NCBI GenBank assembly: GCA_005888395.1
Contig: VAXF01000296.1
Coordinates: 1 to 5,293 of the forward strand
Direction of reading: 5' to 3'
DNA from: Actinomycetota bacterium
GTDB taxonomy: Bacteria > Actinomycetota > Acidimicrobiia > Acidimicrobiales > AC-25
DNA length: 5,293 nt
Shown: positions 1-5,293 of the stretch, piece after piece
How the letters are laid out: each line of letters begins with the position of its first letter
Numbering within the stretch: position 1 is the stretch's first letter
Notes under the pieces: generated by a model
What the model saw: only the letters and a program-made list of their open reading frames with translations
Told to the model about the DNA's origin: nothing
The model's database searches: none
Translations under genes and position numbers: made by a program

Positions 1-574
1 ACTGCGCACTTCCCTCCATCTGGTTGCGGTAGCCCTCCGGCGCGGTCGGGATGGCGAGGCGCACCGAGAAGTCCTCGTCGATCCGCGATCGTGGCGTGCC
101 CGCCGCGTAAACGAACGGAACCGCGGCCTCTGCTGCCTCCTGCGGGGTCATGTTCGCCCGGTCGACGACCATCTGCGCGGCCTCGGCATCGAACGGGGCC
201 GAGTCGGCGCCGCCCGGGAACGTGCAGGCGAGCACGAGCGATCGCACGCGCTCGGGATGCGAGAGCGCGACCTCCTGCGCGATCAGGCCGCCCATCGACG
301 CGCCGACGACGTGCGCCGACGGCTCGCCGGCCGCGTCGAGGACCGCGACCGCATCGGCAGCCATCGTCTCGACGGTGTACGGGCCGGGCGGAACGCCGGT
401 GCGACCCACGCCCCGGTTGTCGAATCGGATTGTGTGAAAGCGCGCGTTCAGCGCGGGCAGGAGCCGGTACCACATGTCGGACGGGTAGCCGAGGCCCTGG
501 ATCAGCAGCACCGGCTCGCCGTTACCCTCGGCCGCCCACCAGATCCGCGCGTCTCCCCGATCCGCGAACGGCAT
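1..574 (-). CDS. alpha/beta hydrolase, partial (C-terminus beyond left edge)
   Basis: Translating the minus strand from ATG at 574 gives 191 open residues that continue off the left edge. Seen: a strand-turn motif LLIQGLGYPSDMW (residues 23-35) that fits the oxyanion-hole loop, with Gln-Gly replacing the commoner His-Gly; TIRFDNRGVGRTG (48-60), the family's conserved FDxRGxGxS-like turn; and the nucleophile elbow GASMGG with Ser93. The catalytic Asp and His normally lie further on and are outside the window. Members of this family (3-oxoadipate enol-lactonase, non-haem haloperoxidase-like and C-C or ester hydrolases) are usually 260-300 residues, so about two thirds is present. ATG 574 is the only sensible start: an in-frame stop lies upstream near 648-650 with no ATG or GTG between. 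It is divergent from the hydratase operon and may share its regulation. A soluble cytoplasmic esterase or lactonase is likely, but the substrate is unknown. Confidence 0.9.
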   Translation of the reverse strand, partial: MPFADRGDARIWWAAEGNGEPVLLIQGLGYPSDMWYRLLPALNARFHTIRFDNRGVGRTGVPPGPYTVETMAADAVAVLDAAGEPSAHVVGASMGGLIAQEVALSHPERVRSLVLACTFPGGADSAPFDAEAAQMVVDRANMTPQEAAEAAVPFVYAAGTPRSRIDEDFSVRLAIPTAPEGYRNQMEGSAQ

Positions 575-587
575 CAGACGGTCAACG

Positions 588-593
588 CCCTCC
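588..593 (-). promoter_or_regulatory. ribosome binding site of the hydrolase gene
   Basis: The minus strand reads GGAGGG here, a good Shine-Dalgarno match, 13 bases ahead of the ATG at 574. The spacing is longer than ideal, but no in-frame start lies closer. The site abuts the weaker palindrome at 595-608, so a protein bound there could also affect the leader. Confidence 0.45.
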
Positions 594-594
594 G

Positions 595-608
595 TTTTGG
601 CACCAGGG
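595..608. promoter_or_regulatory. second, weaker operator-like copy
   Basis: TTTTGGCACCAGGG matches the dyad TTCTGG-NN-CCAGAA at 9 of its 12 defined positions. It shares the uninterrupted string TGGCACCAG with the reverse complement of the stronger site at 628-643. The centres of the two sites are 34 bp apart. Both lie between divergent start codons, as expected for a regulator that controls the hydrolase gene and perhaps the rightward operon. The binding protein is not encoded in the window. Confidence 0.45.
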
Positions 609-627
609 ATGCACGCCGGAGCGAGCG

Positions 628-643
628 GTTCTGGTGCCAGAAC
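628..643. promoter_or_regulatory. 16-bp palindromic operator candidate
   Basis: GTTCTGGTGCCAGAAC is a perfect inverted repeat of 7-bp arms around a 2-bp centre. Its size and symmetry suit a dimeric helix-turn-helix repressor such as TetR or GntR family members, which often control CoA-ester catabolic operons. It sits 54 bp before the hydrolase start and 58 bp before the hydratase start. I do not recognise the sequence as the site of a named regulator. Confidence 0.55.
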
Positions 644-686
644 GCGTCATCTCGCGGACCCTAGCCGTACGTCCGCGTTCGCTGAC

Positions 687-692
687 TAACGT
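687..692 (+). promoter_or_regulatory. possible -10 element for a leaderless transcript
   Basis: TAACGT fits the actinobacterial TANNNT -10 pattern and ends nine bases before the ATG at 702. Transcription would therefore start at about 698-701, giving an mRNA with almost no leader. The hydratase has no well-placed Shine-Dalgarno sequence (AGG at 696-698 is too close), which agrees with leaderless translation. A small dyad, CTGAC-N6-GTCAG (682-697), brackets the hexamer. No convincing -35 was found, so this is tentative. Confidence 0.3.
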
Positions 693-701
693 GTCAGGTC
701 G

Positions 702-1514
702 ATGCCGATCCATTACGAGAAGGACGACGAGCATGTCGTCCTGATCACCATCGACCGGCCGCCCAGGAACGCGATGGACATGTACCACTTCCGCGACCTC
801 GCCGGCGCGTGGCGCACGTTCAAGGACGACGCCGACGCGTGGGTGGCGATCGTCACCGGGGTCGGCGAGTCATTCTGCGTGGGCGCCGACCTGAAGACCT
901 ACATCCCGCAGGTCACCAAGCTCCAGAAGGAGATCGCCGCCGGCAGCGTCAAGGAGATCGACGGCTGCCGGTTGTCGGACGGCACCTACGCCGTGCTGCG
1001 TCCGCCGCAGGTCAAGATCTACAAGCCGATCATCGCTGCCGTGAACGGGTTCTGCACCGCCGGCGGGATGGAGATGCTGTGCGGCACCGACATCCGCATC
1101 GCCTGCCCCGAGGCGACCTTCGCGGTCATGGAGCCCAAGCGTGGGCTGTTCGCGGGCGGCGGCACCACCGTGCGGCTCCCGCGCCAGATGCCGTTCTCGA
1201 TGGCCATGGAGTTCCTGCTCACCGCCGACCTCATCGACGCCGAGCGGGCCCTGGCCTTCGGTCTGATCAACCAGGTCGTGCCGCGCGACCAGCTGCTCGA
1301 CGCCGCCCATGCGATGGCCCGCCGCATCACCGCCAACGCGCCGCTGGCCGTGCAGGCCACCAAGGAGAGCGTGATGCGGGGGCTGTTCCTCGACTACGAG
1401 GGCGCGCTGAAGCTGGAGTCGGAGCTGTCCACCCAGATCTTCCAGAGCGAGGACGCCAAGGAAGGGCCCAAGGCGTTCGCCGAGAAGCGCAAGCCCGTGT
1501 GGCAGGGCCGGTAA
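702..1514 (+). CDS. enoyl-CoA hydratase/isomerase (crotonase family)
   Basis: A 270-residue crotonase-fold protein of normal family length, expected to add water to, or isomerise, an enoyl-CoA in the cytoplasm. The N-terminal strand HVVLITIDRPPRNAM (11-25) is the usual family opening. CVGADL (59-64) and FCTAGGME (117-124) match the two loops that form the CoA-thioester oxyanion hole. Glu124 aligns with rat mitochondrial crotonase Glu144, and Glu144 in AVMEPKRG aligns with Glu164, so both hydratase glutamates are present. The stretch between Asp63 and KPIIAAVNG (108-116) seems about ten residues longer than in rat crotonase. The C-terminal helices contain the usual LAVQATKESV. The ATG at 702 has no good ribosome site, but no upstream in-frame start improves the N-terminus. 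It is first in the rightward run; the next gene starts seven bases on. True hydratase activity is likely but not certain, and the substrate is unknown. Confidence 0.93.
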   Translation: MPIHYEKDDEHVVLITIDRPPRNAMDMYHFRDLAGAWRTFKDDADAWVAIVTGVGESFCVGADLKTYIPQVTKLQKEIAAGSVKEIDGCRLSDGTYAVLRPPQVKIYKPIIAAVNGFCTAGGMEMLCGTDIRIACPEATFAVMEPKRGLFAGGGTTVRLPRQMPFSMAMEFLLTADLIDAERALAFGLINQVVPRDQLLDAAHAMARRITANAPLAVQATKESVMRGLFLDYEGALKLESELSTQIFQSEDAKEGPKAFAEKRKPVWQGR

Positions 1515-1521
1515 GCGGGCG

Positions 1522-2607
1522 ATGACTGTCGACCCGCGGGCGCCGTGCGTGGTGGGCGTCGCACAGACCACGGTGCGCGGCGGCGACGCGCCCGAACCGC
1601 TCGAGCTCTGGGCCGACGTGTGCGCGCGCGCCGCGGCCGACAGCGGCGGCTCTGGCGTGCTCGACGGCGTCGACAGCCTCCAGATCGTGTACTGCCAGAG
1701 CTGGCAGTACGACGATCCGCCCGGCCGCCTGGCGGCGCGGCTCGGCATCGGGCCTCGCCACCGCTTCTACTCCGGCATCGGCGGCACGACGCCGCAGCTG
1801 CTCGTGCAAGACGCGGCCGCGGCGATCGTCCGCGGCGACTTCGATGTTGCGATCGTCACCGGTGCCGAGGCTCTCGAGACGCGGCGCCAGCTGAAGAAGC
1901 GCGACGAGAAGCCGGCGTGGAGCTTCAAGGATCCGGAGCGCAAGCCGTTCCCGTTCGAGGCGCCGTTCCACCCCGCCGAGGTCGCCCACAACGTCTTCCA
2001 GGCGTGGCTCACGTTCGCGCTCTGGGACGTCGCCCGGCGCGCCCGTGCCGGCGTCGCGCCCGACCAGTACCGCCGGGGCCTCGGCGACCTGCTGGCGCCG
2101 ATGACCAGGGTGGCGGCGGCCAACCCGTACGCGTGGTTCCCAATCGAGCGCAGCGCCGGCGAGCTGATCGCACCCACGGCGGAGAACCGCATGGTCGGTT
2201 ACCCGTACACCAAGTACATGGTCTCGGTGATGGACGTCGACATGGCCGCCGCACTCGTGGTGATGAGCCACGAGAAGGCCGACGCTCTGGGCGTGCCCGC
2301 CGATCGCCGCGTGTACCTGCGTGGCTGGTGCTACGCAACCGACCCGGTCTACGTCGCGGAGCACGAGCCGATGTGGGGTTCGGCGGCGATGGACGCCGCG
2401 AGCCTCGAGGCGCTGCGGGCCGCGGGGGTCGGCGTCGACGACCTCGCCCACCTCGACCTCTACAGCTGCTTCGGGAGCTCGGTGAACTTCGCTCTCGACG
2501 CCCTTGGCGTTGCGGCCGATGATCCTCGCGGCGTCACCGTCACCGGGGGCCTGCCGTTCGCCGGCGGCGCGGGCAGCGACTACATGACCCACTTGCCGGG
2601 CTGGTGA
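1522..2607 (+). CDS. thiolase-like protein (type-1 / SCP-x-like), thiolase-fold part, C-terminally cut off
   Basis: The ORF encodes 361 residues of the thiolase superfamily, closest by eye to actinobacterial lipid-transfer/acetyl-CoA acetyltransferase proteins called thiolase-like protein type 1. Recognisable parts are PCVVGVAQT (8-16), the nucleophile-elbow region YSGIGGTTPQ (83-92), DVAIVTGAEAL (108-118), the middle NPYAWFPIER (201-210), YSCFGSS (314-320, equivalent to the HDCF/NEAF motif) and GGLPFAGGAG (342-351, equivalent to the GGxxxxGHP loop). The nucleophilic Cys at the elbow and the His of the GHP loop are absent, as is common in this subgroup, so ordinary thiolysis is doubtful; CoA-ester binding or an aldol-type role is possible. 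After SDYMTH (352-357) it ends in LPGW and a stop where relatives continue for about 130 residues. That continuation is found in another frame from 2586. ATG 1522 lies seven bases after the hydratase stop. The gene is probably frameshifted by a deletion (or the assembly is wrong). Confidence 0.85.
   Translation: MTVDPRAPCVVGVAQTTVRGGDAPEPLELWADVCARAAADSGGSGVLDGVDSLQIVYCQSWQYDDPPGRLAARLGIGPRHRFYSGIGGTTPQLLVQDAAAAIVRGDFDVAIVTGAEALETRRQLKKRDEKPAWSFKDPERKPFPFEAPFHPAEVAHNVFQAWLTFALWDVARRARAGVAPDQYRRGLGDLLAPMTRVAAANPYAWFPIERSAGELIAPTAENRMVGYPYTKYMVSVMDVDMAAALVVMSHEKADALGVPADRRVYLRGWCYATDPVYVAEHEPMWGSAAMDAASLEALRAAGVGVDDLAHLDLYSCFGSSVNFALDALGVAADDPRGVTVTGGLPFAGGAGSDYMTHLPGW
2586..2592 (+). other. 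inferred deletion/frameshift junction
   Basis: The bases GACCCAC make family-like sense in two frames: in the thiolase frame they complete Met-Thr-His, and in the next gene's frame they begin Asp-Pro-Leu-Ala-Gly-Leu-Val-Ser. Full-length relatives have about eleven residues between the corresponding His and Asp-Pro. The simplest history is loss of about 40 bp between two copies of a GACCCAC-like direct repeat, one of which remains. The vanished sequence cannot be seen, so the length is an estimate from family knowledge. Confidence 0.5.
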
Positions 2608-2960
2608 GCGGCGTCGGCATGCACATGACCAAGCACGTCTTCGGCGTCTACTCGACGGCGCCCGGCGAGGTGCGGCTGCCCGACCAGCAGGGCGTGCAGG
2701 CCGGGCTCGACGCGCGCCCGAAGAAGGCGATCCGCGACACCTACGCGGGTCCCGCCACCATCGCGACCTACAGCGTGGCCCACGCCCGCACGGGCGAGGC
2801 CGAGTGGGGCCTCGCCGTCTGCGACCTGCCCGACGGTGACCGCTGCTACGCCCGCTTCGACGACGCCGACCTCATGGCCGAGGCCGAGGCCACCGAGCTG
2901 GTGGGCGCGAGCGTCAGCGTCGTGCCGGGCGGCGACAACGTCAACATCGTCAAGAGATAA
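2604..2960 (+). CDS. C-terminal part of thiolase-like protein (last thiolase strands plus extra C-terminal domain)
   Basis: The ORF gives 118 residues from a GTG that overlaps the preceding stop as GTGA. Its opening, SGVGMHMTKHVFGVYST (2-18), corresponds to the last thiolase strands, where classical thiolases have the CxGGGxG loop with the second catalytic Cys; no Cys is present here. From about residue 45 it matches by eye the additional C-terminal domain of type-1 thiolase-like proteins: ATIATYSVAHARTGEAEWGL, then LPDGDRCYARF, then a Gly/Val-rich end. The same frame reads sensibly back to 2586 as DPLAGLVS, upstream of any start codon, so this is best explained as the severed end of the 1522 gene, not an independent gene. 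GTG 2604 could still allow coupled re-initiation, with the two pieces assembling. Only two Cys are present (in AVCDL and DRCYA), so it does not look like a zinc-ribbon DUF35 partner. Confidence 0.75.
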   Translation: MSGVGMHMTKHVFGVYSTAPGEVRLPDQQGVQAGLDARPKKAIRDTYAGPATIATYSVAHARTGEAEWGLAVCDLPDGDRCYARFDDADLMAEAEATELVGASVSVVPGGDNVNIVKR

Positions 2961-2994
2961 CAAGCAAGGAACAAGGACCAAGGGGGAGCGACAC
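2951..2994 (+). promoter_or_regulatory. A/G-rich leader and ribosome binding site of the aldehyde dehydrogenase
   Basis: AGGGGGAG at 2981-2988 lies six bases before ATG 2995 and is the strongest Shine-Dalgarno match in the window. Ahead of it, CAAG occurs five times between 2951 and 2982, in a stretch poor in T and much richer in A than its surroundings. This would keep the start region unstructured in an otherwise GC-rich message. No promoter or terminator is evident in the 34-base gap. Confidence 0.6.
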
Positions 2995-4494
2995 ATGGCG
3001 ATCTCGGTGCTGCCGAAGCGGGACGAGCTCAAGGTGGTCGACGGCCGCCTGTTCATCGACGGGAAATGGGTCGACTCGTCGGGCGGCGAGATGTGGACCC
3101 ATGTGAACCCGGCCGCCAACGAGGAGGTCGGCCGGTTCGCCATCGCCACCGCCGGCGACGTCGACCGGGCGGTGAAGGCGGCCCGCCGCGCGTTCGACGA
3201 GGGCCCGTGGCCGGCGATGAAGGCGCGGGAGCGGAAGGCCATCCTCCAGCACCTCGTGGGGCTGCTCTACCAGCACAAGGACGAGCTCAACGAGCTCCAG
3301 GTGCTCGACAACGCCCTGCCGATCTCGTTCAGCTCGATGTACCAGCTCTCCGCCGAGATCGCCGCCGACGTCTTCGACCACCACGCCGGCTGGATCGACA
3401 AGATCACCGGCGACACCATCCCTCCTTACACGGGCGCCGACATCCAGGCACTCACCTTCCGCGAGCCCGTCGGTGTGGTGGCGGCCATCATCCCGTGGAA
3501 CGCGCCGATCTTCCTGTTCGCCCAGAAGGTGGCGCCGGCACTCGCCACCGGCTGCACGATGGTGATGAAGCCGTCGGAGTTCGCGACGCTGTCGGTGCTC
3601 CGCCTCACCGAGCTGCTCGAGGAGGCGGGCCTGCCGCCCGGTGTGTTCAACCTGGTTCCGGGCCCCGGCCCGACCACCGGCGAGGCGCTCATCACCCACG
3701 AGCTGATCGACAAGATCACCTTCACCGGCAGCCGCGCCGTCGGCCAGCACATCCTCGAGGTGAGCGGCAAGGGCATCAAGCGCGTGTCGCTCGAGCTCGG
3801 GGGCAAGAGCGCCAGCCTCAACTTCGCCGACGCGCCGAGTATCGACATGGCCGCCATGATGGCGATGGGCATGGTGTCGATGGGCCTCTCGGGCCAGGGC
3901 TGTGTCTGCCAGACGCGGGCGCTGGTCGAGTCCTCCATTTACGACGACTTCATCAACGCCGCGCAGGGGCTGACGGGCATGGTCACGTTCGGCGACCCGT
4001 TCGATCCCGAGGTCACCTCGGGGCCGATCATCAACCCGCGCCAGCTCGAAAAGGTCATGGGCTACATCGAGAGCGGCAAGGAGCAGGGGGCGCGTCTCGT
4101 CACCGGCGGCGACCGGCCTGCGGGCGACCTGGCCGCCGGGAACTTCGTCAACCCCACGTTGTTCGCCGACGTCGACAACCAGATGAAGATCGCCCGCGAG
4201 GAGATCTTCGGGCCGGTGCTGTCGGCCATCCCGTTCACCGACGAGGACGAAGCGATCCGCATCGCCAACGACTCGCCTTATGGCCTCGGCGCCGGCGTCT
4301 TCACCACCGACATCAAACGGGCGTTCCGCGTGTCGAAGGCGCTGCGGGCCGGCACAGTCGGCGTAAACGACTACTCGATCATGCCCAACACGCCCTTCGG
4401 CGGCTACAAGCAGTCGGGGCTGGGGCGCGAGGGCGGCTTCGGCTCGATCGAGGCCTTCACCGAGCTCAAGACCGTCTTCATCGGGCTCTCCTAG
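2995..4494 (+). CDS. NAD(P)+-dependent aldehyde dehydrogenase
   Basis: The protein has 499 residues, the usual length for the ALDH superfamily, and should oxidise an aldehyde to its carboxylate in the cytoplasm. All hallmark residues are visible: PWNAP with Asn169 (oxyanion hole); MKPSE with Lys192 and Glu195 (cofactor); FTGS (243-246, Rossmann turn); LELGGK with Glu267 (general base); GQGCVC with nucleophile Cys303; EEIFGP with Glu403 (nicotinamide ribose); and PFGGYKQSGLGRE near the C-terminus (467-479). Glu195, where NAD-preferring ALDHs have a ribose-binding acid, suggests NAD+. The start at 2995 is chosen for its strong ribosome site and because the Met-Ala-Ile-Ser start gives a normal N-terminus; the same frame is open to 2836, but that part lies over the preceding gene. 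No signal peptide or membrane segment is seen. The gene appears intact; substrate class cannot be assigned from motifs. Confidence 0.96.
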   Translation: MAISVLPKRDELKVVDGRLFIDGKWVDSSGGEMWTHVNPAANEEVGRFAIATAGDVDRAVKAARRAFDEGPWPAMKARERKAILQHLVGLLYQHKDELNELQVLDNALPISFSSMYQLSAEIAADVFDHHAGWIDKITGDTIPPYTGADIQALTFREPVGVVAAIIPWNAPIFLFAQKVAPALATGCTMVMKPSEFATLSVLRLTELLEEAGLPPGVFNLVPGPGPTTGEALITHELIDKITFTGSRAVGQHILEVSGKGIKRVSLELGGKSASLNFADAPSIDMAAMMAMGMVSMGLSGQGCVCQTRALVESSIYDDFINAAQGLTGMVTFGDPFDPEVTSGPIINPRQLEKVMGYIESGKEQGARLVTGGDRPAGDLAAGNFVNPTLFADVDNQMKIAREEIFGPVLSAIPFTDEDEAIRIANDSPYGLGAGVFTTDIKRAFRVSKALRAGTVGVNDYSIMPNTPFGGYKQSGLGREGGFGSIEAFTELKTVFIGLS

Positions 4495-4498
4495 CCAG

Positions 4499-5293
4499 GT
4501 GGACAGGGTCAGGTTCGGGACGCTGGGGGCGGCCAGGATCACGCCGGCGGCATTGGTGCGGCCGGCGCGCAAGCTCGACGAGGCCGAGGTCGTCGCCGTT
4601 GCGGCGCGCGACCGCGAGCGAGCCGGCACTTTCGCCAAGAAGCACGGCATCCCGACGGTGCTCACGAGCTACGACGAGCTCGTCTCGCATCCCGACGTCG
4701 ACGCCGTCTACAACCCGCTGCCCAACTCGCTGCACTGCAAGTGGACGCTCGCTGCCCTGGAGGCGGGCAAGCACGTCCTGTGCGAGAAACCGTTCACGTC
4801 GAACGCCGAAGAGGCCGAGCTCGTGGCCCAGGCGGCCGAGCGCTCGGGCCGCGTCGTGATCGAGGCGTTCCACTGGCGCTACCACCCGTTGGCAGCGCGC
4901 ATGAAGGAGATCGTCGACAGCGGCGAGCTGGGCGACATCCGGCACGTCGAGGCGTCGCTGTGCTTCCCCCTGCCCAAGCGGAGCGACATCCGCTGGCAGC
5001 TCGACCTCGCGGGTGGGGCGACCATGGATGCCGGTTGCTATCCGATCAGCATGGTGCGCCACCTCGCCGGCGCCGAGCCCGAGGTGATCAGCGCCCACGC
5101 GCGGTTGCGTTCGCCGGAGGTCGACCGGGCGATGACGGCCGAGCTGCGGTTCGCCGACGGTCGCACCGGTCGCATCCAGTGCTCGATGTGGTCGGCGACG
5201 GTCCTCAGGATGCGCGTGCGGGTGGTGGGCGACAAGGGCGAGATGCGCGTCTTCAACCCGTTGGCCAACATGTACCGCCGCTTGAGGGTCACG
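4499..5293 (+). CDS. Gfo/Idh/MocA-family oxidoreductase, partial (3' end beyond right edge)
   Basis: From GTG 4499 an open frame of 265 residues runs to the window end; family members are usually 330-400 residues. RVRFGTLGAARI (3-14) is the Rossmann dinucleotide fingerprint, YNPLPNSLH (71-79) the conserved loop, and GKHVLCEKPF (90-99) the signature EKP motif with Lys97. GGATMDAGCYPIS (172-184) carries the second catalytic region: Tyr181 replaces the His of many sugar dehydrogenases, as in dimeric dihydrodiol dehydrogenase and xylose dehydrogenase relatives, where Lys and Tyr act together. AARDRE after the second strand (Arg37) hints at NADP(H). GTG 4499 is chosen because it starts just before the fingerprint; it follows the dehydrogenase stop by four bases and has no clear Shine-Dalgarno sequence, implying coupled translation. 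Likely substrates are a cyclic diol, sugar or other secondary alcohol, unproven here. Confidence 0.9.
   Translation, partial: MDRVRFGTLGAARITPAALVRPARKLDEAEVVAVAARDRERAGTFAKKHGIPTVLTSYDELVSHPDVDAVYNPLPNSLHCKWTLAALEAGKHVLCEKPFTSNAEEAELVAQAAERSGRVVIEAFHWRYHPLAARMKEIVDSGELGDIRHVEASLCFPLPKRSDIRWQLDLAGGATMDAGCYPISMVRHLAGAEPEVISAHARLRSPEVDRAMTAELRFADGRTGRIQCSMWSATVLRMRVRVVGDKGEMRVFNPLANMYRRLRVT

Noticed and set aside
595..642. Inverted repeat read as a transcription terminator hairpin
   Set aside because: It lies between divergent start codons, has a 24-base loop and no T-run after the second arm on either strand; an operator pair fits better.
91..744. Plus-strand open frames of up to 217 codons at the left end
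   Set aside because: Their products are Arg/Pro-rich low-complexity strings, and the opposite strand encodes a clear alpha/beta hydrolase with GASMGG and FDNRG motifs, so they are antisense shadows.
1327..2592. 421-codon minus-strand open frame opposite the thiolase-like gene
   Set aside because: The translation is an Arg/Ala/Val/His-rich string with no domain; the plus strand carries a recognised family.
2836..2994. N-terminal extension of the aldehyde dehydrogenase
   Set aside because: The extra residues are Thr/Ser/Arg-rich, overlap the thiolase C-terminal ORF in another frame, and precede a strong ribosome site at 2981-2988; start 2995 gives normal family length.
2950..4665. 571-codon minus-strand open frame opposite the aldehyde dehydrogenase
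   Set aside because: High GC with G/C-rich third positions makes long antisense frames common. It has no recognisable motif and covers a fully motif-complete dehydrogenase.
3066..4859. 597-codon plus-strand frame overlapping the dehydrogenase and the oxidoreductase
   Set aside because: The product is an Arg/Gly/His-rich out-of-frame translation; both overlapped genes have intact family motifs in other frames.
5038..5292. Minus-strand open frame at the right edge
   Set aside because: It lies opposite the oxidoreductase, whose plus-strand reading contains the family's GGATMDAGCYP motif and continues open; no support for a separate gene.

Overview
The window is very GC-rich, has tightly packed genes with strongly G/C-biased third codon positions, uses GTG as well as ATG starts, and carries protein families typical of CoA-ester catabolism in high-GC actinobacteria. 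The lineage (Mycobacteriales or Acidimicrobiia-like, chromosome or metagenomic contig) is inferred from style and gene content only. I see no RNA gene, insertion sequence, CRISPR array, phage gene or defence system.

Layout: an alpha/beta hydrolase gene runs leftward from 574 and leaves the window on its 3' side. A 127-bp divergent intergenic region (575-701) follows, holding a strong 16-bp palindrome, a weaker second copy and a possible -10 element. Rightward from 702 is a compact, probably co-transcribed run: crotonase-fold enoyl-CoA hydratase/isomerase (702-1514); thiolase-like protein (1522-2607) and its separated C-terminal part (2604-2960); NAD(P)-dependent aldehyde dehydrogenase (2995-4494); and a Gfo/Idh/MocA oxidoreductase (4499 to the right edge, incomplete). 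Gaps between the rightward genes are 7, -4, 34 and 4 bases.

Function: the hydratase, thiolase-like protein and aldehyde dehydrogenase suggest side-chain or ring catabolism through CoA thioesters. The oxidoreductase and hydrolase would handle an oxygenated, perhaps cyclic, intermediate. The substrate cannot be read from the sequence.

The most notable feature is the thiolase-like gene. Its ordinary ~500-residue architecture (thiolase fold plus extra C-terminal domain) is divided over two frames. The reading suggests an out-of-frame deletion of roughly 40 bp, perhaps between short direct repeats, leaving two ORFs that overlap by GTGA. The protein also lacks the usual thiolase catalytic cysteines. 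The second point of interest is the palindromic operator pair in the divergent promoter region. Otherwise the window is a fairly ordinary catabolic operon.
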